From Polaribacter sp. SA4-12 (GTDB lineage Bacteria; Bacteroidota; Bacteroidia; Flavobacteriales; Flavobacteriaceae): DNA of 64,000 nucleotides. Of this stretch, positions 36,584 to 45,458 are shown piece after piece; position 1 is the first letter of the stretch; every line of letters begins with the position of its first letter. Below the pieces are notes generated by a model. That model saw only the letters and a list, made by a program, of their open reading frames with translations, was not told where the DNA came from and did no database searches. The stretch lies in contig NZ_CP019334.1 of NCBI RefSeq assembly GCF_002163675.1, forward strand, positions 568,001-632,000, written 5' to 3'. Position numbers and translations under genes: made by a program.

Positions 36584-37273
36584 ATGTCAAAGATATTAAA
36601 GATTAATGATTTAGAGAAAACTTATACAAGTGGTTCTAAACAATTAACAGTAATTAGTAATATTTCTTTTGAAGTAGAAAAGGGGAGTATCTTCTCAATA
36701 GTCGGACCTTCAGGAAGTGGTAAAACAACCTTGTTGGGTTTATGTGCAGGGTTAGATTACCCTACATCTGGTACTATTGAACTTTGTGATACACCATTAC
36801 AAGATTTAAATGAAGATGAACGTGCCGCATTAAGAAACAAAGAAGTTGGTTTTATTTTTCAGAATTTTCAATTATTACCAACATTAACCGCCTTAGAAAA
36901 TGTAATTGTTCCTTTAGAATTACAAGGAGAAAAAAATGCTGCAAAGTTTGGAAAAGAGTTGTTAGAAAAAGTTGGATTGGCAGATCGTATGCACCATTAT
37001 CCTTCACAGTTATCTGGAGGAGAACAGCAAAGAGTTGCATTGGCTAGAGCATTTTCTAACAAACCCTCTATTTTATTTGCTGATGAGCCTACAGGAAATT
37101 TAGATGAAGAAACTGGTGAAAAAGTAATTCAATTGCTATTTGAACTCAATAAAGAAGCAGGCACAACATTGGTTATTATTACGCACGATTTAGATTTAGC
37201 CAACAGAACACAACAAATTTTAAGGTTAAAAGGAGGGAAGATCATTTCTAACGAAAAAACAGCAATTATTTAA
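36584..37273 (+). CDS. YbbA/LolD-like ABC transporter ATP-binding protein
   Basis: 229 residues. Walker A G-P-S-G-S-G-K-T-T, Q-loop F-I-F-Q-N-F-Q-L, signature L-S-G-G-E-Q-Q-R, Walker B I-L-F-A-D-E-P-T and switch His I-I-T-H-D-L are intact. Its stop overlaps the next start by 1 bp (TAATG). The partner is an 845-residue FtsX/YbbP-type permease. In E. coli YbbAP acts with TesA, probably on hydrophobic or lipid-linked molecules. Confidence 0.92.
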   Translation: MSKILKINDLEKTYTSGSKQLTVISNISFEVEKGSIFSIVGPSGSGKTTLLGLCAGLDYPTSGTIELCDTPLQDLNEDERAALRNKEVGFIFQNFQLLPTLTALENVIVPLELQGEKNAAKFGKELLEKVGLADRMHHYPSQLSGGEQQRVALARAFSNKPSILFADEPTGNLDEETGEKVIQLLFELNKEAGTTLVIITHDLDLANRTQQILRLKGGKIISNEKTAII

Positions 37274-39810
37274 TGAGCAAATTAACATCTAAAGCAAACT
37301 TTAATTGGCTTTTAAAAATGGCTTGGAGAGATGGAAAAGCAAGTCTTTCTAGATTGATGCTTTTTATGGCATCCATCATTTTAGGTATTGCTGCTGTAGT
37401 TTCTATTCAATTATTTAGCGATAATTTAAAACAAAATATTCAGAAACAATCTAAATCCTTAATGGGTGCAGATTTTATTATTGATAGCAAAAAATTACTA
37501 TCAGAAAAAGTGCTTAAAATAATTGATTCTCTAGGTGCTGATGCTTCTGAAGTCAATTTTGTTTCTATGGCTGCTTTCCCTAAAAACAAAGGAACTAAAC
37601 TAGTAAAAGTAAGAGCCTTAGAAGGTCTTTTTCCTTTTTATGGAGATTTAACAACTGTACCCCAAAATGCAGGAAAAACCTACCAAGAATTAGGAGGTGC
37701 TTTAGTGGATGCTACTTTATTATTACAGTATAATTTAAACCCAGGAGATTCTATAAAATTGGGTAAAGTTACTTTTCCAATAATTGGTGCTTTAAAATCA
37801 ATTCCAGGAAGTACTGCTATTTCTTCATCAATAGCACCCTCGGTTTTAATTCCGTATCGTTTTTTACAACAAACGGAATTATTACAACTAGGCAGTAGAA
37901 AAGAATATCAATATTTCTTTAAAGCTCCTGAAATGGATTTGGAGTTGTTAGCCGAAAAAATAGGGCCTGTTTTAGATGCAGAAAATGCAGATTTAGATAC
38001 CCATACTAGTACAAGTAAACAATTAGGAAGAAGGTATGATAATATTAGTCGGTTTTTAAATTTAGTGGCTTTTATTGCTTTGTTGTTAGGTTGTATTGGT
38101 ATTGCAAGTTCTGTACATATTTATATCAAAGAAAAATTAAAAAATGTAGCAGTATTAAAATGCTTGGGAGCTTCTAGAAAACAATCTTTTTATATTTATT
38201 TAATTCAAATTATAGGAATCGGGTTTGTAGGAGGTATTATTGGTGCTGCCATTGGTACTGCACTACAATTTGCTTTTCCTTATATTTTACAAGATTTTTT
38301 ACCTTTTGATGTCGCCATAACCATTTCTTTTCAACCCATAATTATGGGAATTATATTGGGTGTTTTAATGTCTATTTTATTTGCATTATTACCTTTATTA
38401 AACACTTGGTATGTATCTCCTTTAGAAGTATTAAGAGGGGCAGAAGACAATTTACAAAAACCAAAAAAGGCAAGAATACTAGTATCAATTGCCATTTTAC
38501 TTTTCATCTTTTTATTCTCTTTTTGGATCTTAAAAAGCGCCCTAAATGGCCTCATTTTTACGATCGGAATTTTCATCACTTTTGCAATAATGGCAGGAGT
38601 TTCCACTTTATTTATCAAAGGAATTAAAAGGTTTTTCCCAAGTTCTTGGGGTTTTACAAAACGTCAAAGTTTGTTAAATTTATTTAGACCCAATAACCAA
38701 ACGATGGTGTTGGTTTTAGCTATTGGTTTAGGTACATTTTTAATAAGTACGTTGTATTTTACCAAAGATATTTTATTAGCAAAAACGTCTTTAGAAAACA
38801 AAAAAACAGATGCGAATATCATTTTAATGGATGTACAAAAAGCGCAAGCATCTGCACTTGTAAACACTTTTAAAAGTAAAGGTTTAGAGGTGATTGATAA
38901 CATACCCATTATAACAATGCGTATGGAAAAAATAAAAGGGAAAACTGTAAATGAAATTAGAAAAGACACCCTTATAAAAATGCGTAAATGGATGCTAAAT
39001 CGAGAGTTTAGAGTTAGCTATAGAAATCATTTGGTTGCAACTGAAGAATTACTAGAAGGGGAGTTTTTTGGCAAAGCTGAAAAAGGGAAACCTATTTACG
39101 TTTCCATTGCAGATAATATGGCCAAAGATGCCAATTTAAAATTAGGAGATGCTGTTACTTTTAATATTCAAGGGGTATTAATGGAAACGATTATTGGTAG
39201 TATTCGAAAAGTAGATTGGAGTAGTATGAAGGTTAATTTTATGATCTTATTTCCAGAAGGAGTTTTAGAAAAAGCCCCTCAATTTAATGTCATCACCACT
39301 TTTGTACCCAATGAAGAACGTTCTGCTGATTTACAAAGAGATGTAGTACAAAAATTTCCAAATGTTACCATTTTAGATTTGCGTCAAGTATTTACAATTG
39401 TAGAAGATATTTTAGATAAAATTTCTTGGATTATTAATTTTATGGCATTTTTTAGCATTCTTACTGGTTTTATAGTGTTGATTGGTTCTGTAAGAAACAG
39501 TAAATATCAACGAATAAAAGAAAGTGTTTTACTAAGAACTTTAGGGGCAAAGAGCAAACAAATTTTACAAATTACAGCTTTAGAATATGTGTATTTAGGA
39601 TTGTTAGGAAGTTTAACAGGAATTTTATTGTCTTTAGTTGGTAGCCAATTGTTGGCTACATTATTGTTTAAAGAGCCATTTATACCGTCCTTAATTCCGT
39701 TTTTAGTTTTTTTACCTGTCATTACAATTTTGGTAGTGGTTATAGGACTTAGTAATTTAAAATCTGTGTTGAGAAGTCCGCCTTTAGAGGTTTTAAGGAA
39801 AGAGGTATAG
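37273..39810 (+). CDS. YbbP-like ABC permease
   Basis: 845 residues with two FtsX-like halves: an N-terminal helix (L-S-R-L-M-L-F-M-A-S-I-I-L-G-I-A), a first periplasmic domain, helices near 260-400 (L-V-A-F-I-A-L-L-L-G-C-I-G-I-A-S), more helices near 405-460, a second periplasmic domain (about 520-710), and C-terminal helices ending in V-L-R-S-P-P-L-E-V-L-R. This double FtsX layout is typical of YbbP, which removes membrane-embedded molecules rather than pumping through a pore. It is coupled to the ATPase gene by a 1-bp overlap. Confidence 0.9.
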   Translation: MSKLTSKANFNWLLKMAWRDGKASLSRLMLFMASIILGIAAVVSIQLFSDNLKQNIQKQSKSLMGADFIIDSKKLLSEKVLKIIDSLGADASEVNFVSMAAFPKNKGTKLVKVRALEGLFPFYGDLTTVPQNAGKTYQELGGALVDATLLLQYNLNPGDSIKLGKVTFPIIGALKSIPGSTAISSSIAPSVLIPYRFLQQTELLQLGSRKEYQYFFKAPEMDLELLAEKIGPVLDAENADLDTHTSTSKQLGRRYDNISRFLNLVAFIALLLGCIGIASSVHIYIKEKLKNVAVLKCLGASRKQSFYIYLIQIIGIGFVGGIIGAAIGTALQFAFPYILQDFLPFDVAITISFQPIIMGIILGVLMSILFALLPLLNTWYVSPLEVLRGAEDNLQKPKKARILVSIAILLFIFLFSFWILKSALNGLIFTIGIFITFAIMAGVSTLFIKGIKRFFPSSWGFTKRQSLLNLFRPNNQTMVLVLAIGLGTFLISTLYFTKDILLAKTSLENKKTDANIILMDVQKAQASALVNTFKSKGLEVIDNIPIITMRMEKIKGKTVNEIRKDTLIKMRKWMLNREFRVSYRNHLVATEELLEGEFFGKAEKGKPIYVSIADNMAKDANLKLGDAVTFNIQGVLMETIIGSIRKVDWSSMKVNFMILFPEGVLEKAPQFNVITTFVPNEERSADLQRDVVQKFPNVTILDLRQVFTIVEDILDKISWIINFMAFFSILTGFIVLIGSVRNSKYQRIKESVLLRTLGAKSKQILQITALEYVYLGLLGSLTGILLSLVGSQLLATLLFKEPFIPSLIPFLVFLPVITILVVVIGLSNLKSVLRSPPLEVLRKEV

Positions 39811-39827
39811 CACAAAATTATTTCATA

Positions 39828-41978
39828 TTAATAGCAATCTGTTTTTATTTGGTTTTTAAAATGATGTAAATCTTTGTTTAGATGTTTTCTAGAAATATTT
39901 TCTAGTACTGATACAACTTCATTCATCATAGCCACAGAACCACAAATCATAATAACCCCTTTGTTTTTTAAAACGGAAGTAACTAATGCTTCTTGTTTTG
40001 CAATACTATCTTGAACGTATTCTTGGTTTTCTTCTTGAGAAAAAGCAAAATGAACTTTACCCGAATTTAAATATGGTTTGTAAATATCACTAGAAGCTTT
40101 TGTTCTTAATCCACAAAAAACATGTGTTTCTATCGTTGTATTTAACATTCCTAAATACGGAGCAATCCCTGTACCGTTTGCAATTAAAATTACTTCTTTC
40201 GCCTTTTTAGGAAAATGAAAGCTTTTGTTTTTTTCAATACTGGCTTTTAGTATCTCATTTTTATTGAAGCCTAAAAGAAGTTTTGAACAAACACCGAACT
40301 CATGTTTTTTAATACTCAATAAAATATCATCTTCTATTTTTCCGATAGAATATAAACGTTTTACATTGTCTTTTTCTGGTGTTATCGCTAATAAATCACC
40401 AGAAGTAAATTGTAGTTTTTTATCAGGTTGTAAACGAATTAAAAAAGTAGCATCTTTATTTAAATTGGTTCTACTAATTACCTTAAAATTGTTCTGATGT
40501 ATTGGTTTAATCAGTTGCTCTATCACTTCTAAAGAAAGCTTCGTTTTCTTATTCCACTCTAAAACCCAAGTTTTAAAATCAGTAAAATTCTGATTATTGA
40601 TTTTAGTTAAGGGTAAAATAGGAGTGAAGTGGTTGTTCTTTTTCAGCTGATTCTCAATAGCAATCGCAAATTTGCAATATTCTTTATAGGCCAATGAACC
40701 AAAACCAACCACTGCATATTGTAAAGGATGTATAGGTTGAATTGTATGTACTAATTTTAGAAACTTAGTTGCATTTGTAGTTGCTTCTCCTTCTCCGTAA
40801 GTTGCTGCAAAAATGATTAAATGTTTTGCTTTTGAATACGTAGTATAGTTATTTAAGTGGTCTATAAAAACAGTTTTGTTTTGTTGTAACAATGCCTTAA
40901 AAAATGAGTTTGCTGTATGAAAGGTGTTTCCTGTTTCTGACCCCACTAAAATTATAAATTCGGCAGTGTCTTTATTGAATTTATTTTTAAACTGAACCCG
41001 TTTTTGTCTTCTATTTATAGCGATTGCAAAACCAGAATAACTAAAGAAAAGTAGGGCAAAGCAAGACAATAATAAAACTAAAGACCAAAGGATTGAACCT
41101 CTTCCTGTATGTAAAAACAAACTCCAATAGGAAACCGTTTTTACCCAAGAGTATTTTTGGTTGCTCATAATTGCTCCAGAATATTGATGTACTAAAAGTT
41201 CTTTGTTTTTTAGTTTTAAAAAGAAATACTCCTCTTCATCATCAGAAAAAGGAAATTCTAAACTTTTAAGTTCGCTTAGTTTTGTTGTTTTAAAAAACTC
41301 AAATTCAGTAATAGGGATTTTAGTATCATTTTTTATAGAGGAGCTATAAGTATGTTTGATTTTAGTTTTAGGAAGTAAAGAGAATTTTTCTAAGGATAAA
41401 TAAACGCCTGTTAACGTAACAATTACAATAGGTAGTAAAAAGTATCTGCTTAAAACAACATGAAAAAACTGATTGAAATCTTCATAAATAACTTTGGAAA
41501 ATATTTTTTTAAATCCGCCTTGGCGTTTGGTTAAAAGTAAAATACCTGTAATTGTAATTAAGAATACTAAAAAAGAGAAAAAAGCAACTAAAATTCGCCC
41601 TGTAGACTTTAAAAATAAAGAGCGGTGTAAGTTGGTTGCAAATTTATAGATAGCTGCTTTAGAAACCACAGTATGTATCTTTTTTCCGGAGGTAGGATTG
41701 ATATAAAAAGTCTCACTTTTTCCGTCTTTTGTAATTACTGAAGCGGTTACAAAATGATGTTCATTCACTGCTAAGGTAATTACCTCATCATATTCTTTTT
41801 GTAAAGAAGTTAAGGTAGTAGCTATGGTAACTTCATTGGTGTTTATAGCATGCGGTTGTAGCTGATTCGAAATTGGTTCGAAAGCTAAAATTATTCCTGT
41901 AACGGAAGCTATCAATATAAAAAAGAAAGAAGATATAGCCAAGGTTAGGTGGCTATATCTCCATATAGAAATGGTCAT
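39828..41978 (-). CDS. PepSY-membrane/flavodoxin/NADPH reductase fusion protein
   Basis: 716 residues in three parts. The first 330 residues form a PepSY-associated membrane region with four helices (first helix 9-32; helices near 135-155, 180-200 and 300-322). A flavodoxin domain begins at I-I-L-V-G-S-E-T-G-N-T, with A-A-T-Y-G-E-G-E-A-T further on. A ferredoxin-reductase-like FAD/NADPH part has K-R-L-Y-S-I-G and I-L-I-A-N-G-T-G-I-A-P-Y-L-G. It should move electrons from NADPH across the inner membrane. With a TonB receptor in the same gene run, reduction of ferric siderophore in the periplasm is the likely role. Confidence 0.85.
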   Translation of the reverse strand: MTISIWRYSHLTLAISSFFFILIASVTGIILAFEPISNQLQPHAINTNEVTIATTLTSLQKEYDEVITLAVNEHHFVTASVITKDGKSETFYINPTSGKKIHTVVSKAAIYKFATNLHRSLFLKSTGRILVAFFSFLVFLITITGILLLTKRQGGFKKIFSKVIYEDFNQFFHVVLSRYFLLPIVIVTLTGVYLSLEKFSLLPKTKIKHTYSSSIKNDTKIPITEFEFFKTTKLSELKSLEFPFSDDEEEYFFLKLKNKELLVHQYSGAIMSNQKYSWVKTVSYWSLFLHTGRGSILWSLVLLLSCFALLFFSYSGFAIAINRRQKRVQFKNKFNKDTAEFIILVGSETGNTFHTANSFFKALLQQNKTVFIDHLNNYTTYSKAKHLIIFAATYGEGEATTNATKFLKLVHTIQPIHPLQYAVVGFGSLAYKEYCKFAIAIENQLKKNNHFTPILPLTKINNQNFTDFKTWVLEWNKKTKLSLEVIEQLIKPIHQNNFKVISRTNLNKDATFLIRLQPDKKLQFTSGDLLAITPEKDNVKRLYSIGKIEDDILLSIKKHEFGVCSKLLLGFNKNEILKASIEKNKSFHFPKKAKEVILIANGTGIAPYLGMLNTTIETHVFCGLRTKASSDIYKPYLNSGKVHFAFSQEENQEYVQDSIAKQEALVTSVLKNKGVIMICGSVAMMNEVVSVLENISRKHLNKDLHHFKNQIKTDCY

Positions 41979-41989
41979 TTTTTACTTTT

Positions 41990-42478
41990 TTATTGAGGTA
42001 AAATTCTAATATAACGAATAAACCCTTTTCCATCAACTTTACTATCTACAGTCTCTGTTGTAAGTCCAAATTCAACATCATCACTGTAGTGTTTTTGTTG
42101 TTCTACCGCACTTTCAAAACGGATTTTGTATCCTTTGTTTAATTTGTCATTCGGAATTTCAATAATACTAATGGTTCTATTACCTCCACTTATGGTTGCT
42201 CCAGTAATAGCATCTATACTTTCATCAACTTTACTTTGAAAATTCCACCATTCTTTAATGTCGTGATACCATTTTTCATCATCACCCTGTACGTATAATG
42301 TTTTTTCATATTCCCCTTTAGGGTTTACTAATGAAATAATAATATAAGCACCTTCTCCTTCATAATTTTTCATTTGAATCATGCACTTATATTTTTGTGA
42401 TGCTTCACTCTTTTTTAAACTAGAAAACGCCATTAAGGATAAGCAGGTTGCTAGACATAGATATTTAAAAGATTTCAT
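41990..42478 (-). CDS. DUF2271 family exported protein
   Basis: 162 residues with a signal peptide (1-19 or so; L-S-L-M-A-F-S-S). The body has I-I-I-S-L-V-N-P-K-G-E-Y-E-K-T-L-Y-V-Q-G-D-D-E-K-W and D-A-I-T-G-A-T-I-S-G-G-N-R, which I recognise as DUF2271. These proteins often accompany PepSY/flavodoxin reductases in iron or flavin-transfer loci. The A-I-T-G-A-T segment resembles a D-(A)-x-T-G-A-T/S flavin attachment signal, so covalent FMN is possible but unproven. It is 11 bp upstream of the reductase gene. Confidence 0.8.
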   Translation of the reverse strand: MKSFKYLCLATCLSLMAFSSLKKSEASQKYKCMIQMKNYEGEGAYIIISLVNPKGEYEKTLYVQGDDEKWYHDIKEWWNFQSKVDESIDAITGATISGGNRTISIIEIPNDKLNKGYKIRFESAVEQQKHYSDDVEFGLTTETVDSKVDGKGFIRYIRILPQ

Positions 42479-42494
42479 AAATTTTAGTTTATTA

Positions 42495-43985
42495 TTATTT
42501 TAAAAAGGAAATGTTTTCATTTTTTAATAATTCATTTTCCTTAGCCAAATCATAAGCACTTTCTTCAAATTCTGTTAAAATACTTTTATCAGCTCCTTTT
42601 TTTATCAGCATTTTTAAGGTTCTTACATTCTTTAATTTCATGGCCGCTAAATGCAAAGGCGTAATACCATCACTATTTTTTTGATTTACATCTGCGCCTA
42701 AGGTTAAAGCTTTGGCTATTAGTTTTTGTTCTCTTTTAGAAATGGCAATATGTAAAGGCGATTCTTTTTTAGAAGCATTTTTAAAAGACACACCCGCCGC
42801 TGTTAATTCATTTGAAAAAGCTTCAAAATCTTTACTGTTTCGTCTGCTATAGCTATTAAATAGATGGTAAAATAAATTATTACCATCGCTATCAACAACA
42901 TGTACATTACTTCCTTTTTCTTTTAATAGCTGAAAAGCTTTTGTGTTTATACCTTGTGTAGCAAAAGTTAAGGCAGCAAACCCTTTTTTATTTTGGTGGT
43001 TGATATCCGCAACAAGTGGGAGTAATTTTTTCATCACTAAAACATTATTTCTTTTAACTGCATTTAAAAAAGCGGTATTTCCTTCGTTATCTTTTTGGTG
43101 TATGTCAACTCCTTTATTGATAAAGAAATCTATAACGGTAAGATCTTTGGTGTTTTTAGCAATGTTATGTAAAGCCGTTTGTCCTGCTAAATTACTAAAA
43201 GTCATGTCTAACTTTAAATGATCAAAATATTGATACACTTCTATAGGGTTGCTACCTTGTCTGCTTCCATGACTTGCGGTAAGTACTAAGTTTTCCCCTT
43301 GTTTATTCACTTTTTTATAGTCGAAACCTTGAGAAATATAGTTTTTAATTATATTGATATTTCCTTTTTTAGCAGCATAAAATAAAATGTCATTTCCATC
43401 TGTATCCGTAGCATGGATATCTACCCCTTTTTGCTGAAAGTATTCAATAGTTTTTAAGTCTTTTACATTGGGAGCTAATAACAAAATAGCATTGGCATTA
43501 TTTCTAGTAGTACTTTTTAAATCGACACCATTGGCAAGCATTAAATCGTAGATCTTTGTATTTTCATGGCCTGCATTTAGTGTAAAAGTAAACCAATTGA
43601 ATCCATGGCTACCTGTATGGTTTACATCTGCCCCTTTTTTTAATAAGAGTTCCATAACAGGAATTTCACCTGCATAACCTGCCCATATTAAGTAGGTTCT
43701 TCCATCATGTGTTGGTTTGTTAATGGGGTTTCCGGGTAGAGAGAGTAGGTATGCTATCGTTTCTATAGGAGCTTTTGCCATGATAGCATTACTTACGGCA
43801 TCAAAGGCTGCTTTATTTGATTTTGTAGCATCATTACCTTCTTTAATTTTTTGTTTTACAACTTTAACGGTTGGTTTTGTTTTCCAAAAAGCGCGATCGT
43901 GAAAAACGTTTTCACTTTTGGGGCCTCTTCGCTGTGCAAAAAATATGCAAGGGAATACGAGTAGTAGCAATACTATTTTTTTCAT
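42495..43985 (-). CDS. Exported ankyrin-repeat protein
   Basis: The start at 43985 gives 496 residues beginning M-K-K-I-V-L-L-L-L-V-F-P-C-I-F-F-A-Q, a clean signal peptide; an ATG at 44039 would put 18 polar residues before it. About 11 ankyrin repeats follow, for example V-M-E-L-L-L-K-K-G-A-D-V-N and L-H-L-A-A-M-K-L-K-N-V-R. Ankyrin proteins of this kind occur in several flavobacterial TonB/PepSY loci. It presumably works in the periplasm as a scaffold. It sits between the DUF4374 and DUF2271 genes with short gaps. Confidence 0.88.
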   Translation of the reverse strand: MKKIVLLLLVFPCIFFAQRRGPKSENVFHDRAFWKTKPTVKVVKQKIKEGNDATKSNKAAFDAVSNAIMAKAPIETIAYLLSLPGNPINKPTHDGRTYLIWAGYAGEIPVMELLLKKGADVNHTGSHGFNWFTFTLNAGHENTKIYDLMLANGVDLKSTTRNNANAILLLAPNVKDLKTIEYFQQKGVDIHATDTDGNDILFYAAKKGNINIIKNYISQGFDYKKVNKQGENLVLTASHGSRQGSNPIEVYQYFDHLKLDMTFSNLAGQTALHNIAKNTKDLTVIDFFINKGVDIHQKDNEGNTAFLNAVKRNNVLVMKKLLPLVADINHQNKKGFAALTFATQGINTKAFQLLKEKGSNVHVVDSDGNNLFYHLFNSYSRRNSKDFEAFSNELTAAGVSFKNASKKESPLHIAISKREQKLIAKALTLGADVNQKNSDGITPLHLAAMKLKNVRTLKMLIKKGADKSILTEFEESAYDLAKENELLKNENISFLK

Positions 43986-44061
43986 TTTTATTGTATTAAG
44001 AAAGTCCCTTTCTGTTTTGATACAGAAAAGAGACTTCAAATTATTTTTATATTATTAAGAA

Positions 44062-45435
44062 TTACCAGCTTCCAATAAAATGACTCCCTATTGCATTTAT
44101 TAATTGAGCCCCTTTAGTAACTGCTCCCGTTTCTACATTTACCACATAAATGTTTCCGTCTTTACCTACAGGAGCATAGGTAATATATACTTCATCACCA
44201 TTAACAACATAGTGTTGATATTGCGTTAAGTTTGCATCTAGTTCGTATGGTAAATTTATTAAAGTAGCTGTTCTGGCGTCTAAATCTGCCAATGCAAAAA
44301 AGGCTTCTGGCTTACCAGATTCTGTTCCATTTGCAGACCCATCATGACTATACCCAATAATTGCTTTACCATTACCAGCATATTTCCAAGCACGAATGTA
44401 GGTTCCATTAATCCCTAAGGCATCATCTAATTTAAACTCATAAGAATCATCATATTTATTATCGGTTCCAATTCTTAAAAGATGAGAACCATTAGGGTCG
44501 TTTTGGTTTGCTTGATACACATATCCGTCTTCAGCTAAAAAAGCATTAATACTACGGTATCCGTTAGTATCACCTAAACCTACGCTAGAAGTAATTATTT
44601 CTGGGTTGAATAATGTAGGGTAGTCTAAAACAATAGTTACTGCTTCTATAGCCGCCGCCTCTCTATCTCTTTCTAGCGTTGATGTATCTGTTTTTCTAAT
44701 GTTAGCGCCAATGTATATTTTATTTCCAGCAGCATTTAAAGTAGGCATGTCTATTCTACCAATATAATAACCTTGTGCTTTTAACGCATCACTCAATGAA
44801 ATTTCATGTTCTTGAAAATTATTGATTCTAGAGTTTTCTAAATCTAAGGTTACAATCCCCATAGTAGCTTGTGTATATTGGTAAACATCGTCTGTAACAT
44901 CATCTGCAGTTCCATTATCATCTACAATATTTTCTGTAGATACATATACCGCAGCACCTGTTTGGTCTCCATCAAATAATTTAATCCATCTTGGTGCTGT
45001 TCCTACATAAGGAGCAATACTAATTTCTGAACCTGTTGGTGTAAATGTTTGTCCGCCTTCTACAGTATATTTCGTATAGTTACCACCTGTATCACCTGCA
45101 TAACTAATATTAAAAATGGTAGTACCATCTTCAGAAGATTGTAATCTTGCCGTTCTATTAGAGGGCGCTATAAAGCCATTATTAAATACATCTACAGCAT
45201 ATTCTGGGTCTTTTGCATCTTCAGAGTCTATAGCATAAATAAGAGTACCTCCATTACCATCTCCAGGAATATCTCCCATTGCAGCACCTGCAATTGTAAT
45301 CCATCTATTTTCTTTTTCAACTACGGGGTCTACGATAGGTTCTTCGTTGATATCCTCTTTATTACAACTGGTTATTAAGAGTGCAGAAAAAAGCACTAAG
45401 CTTGCATGTTTAAGTGTTAAAATTTGGTTTTTCAT
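44062..45435 (-). CDS. DUF4374 lipoprotein
   Basis: 457 residues. The lipoprotein signal ends in L-L-I-T-S-C-N (Cys at about 24), with acidic residues next, which suits export to the outer membrane surface in Bacteroidota. The body is a beta-propeller-like protein: R-W-I-T-I-A-G-A-A-M-G-D-I-P-G, A-P-R-W-I-K-L-F-D-G-D-Q-T-G, T-N-G-Y-R-S-I-N-A-F-L-A-E-D-G-Y. I recall DUF4374 proteins encoded beside TonB-dependent receptors, where they may bind the ligand. It is 23 bp after the receptor gene. Confidence 0.82.
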   Translation of the reverse strand: MKNQILTLKHASLVLFSALLITSCNKEDINEEPIVDPVVEKENRWITIAGAAMGDIPGDGNGGTLIYAIDSEDAKDPEYAVDVFNNGFIAPSNRTARLQSSEDGTTIFNISYAGDTGGNYTKYTVEGGQTFTPTGSEISIAPYVGTAPRWIKLFDGDQTGAAVYVSTENIVDDNGTADDVTDDVYQYTQATMGIVTLDLENSRINNFQEHEISLSDALKAQGYYIGRIDMPTLNAAGNKIYIGANIRKTDTSTLERDREAAAIEAVTIVLDYPTLFNPEIITSSVGLGDTNGYRSINAFLAEDGYVYQANQNDPNGSHLLRIGTDNKYDDSYEFKLDDALGINGTYIRAWKYAGNGKAIIGYSHDGSANGTESGKPEAFFALADLDARTATLINLPYELDANLTQYQHYVVNGDEVYITYAPVGKDGNIYVVNVETGAVTKGAQLINAIGSHFIGSW

Positions 45436-45458
45436 TGTGATCGTTTTTTATGATTTAA

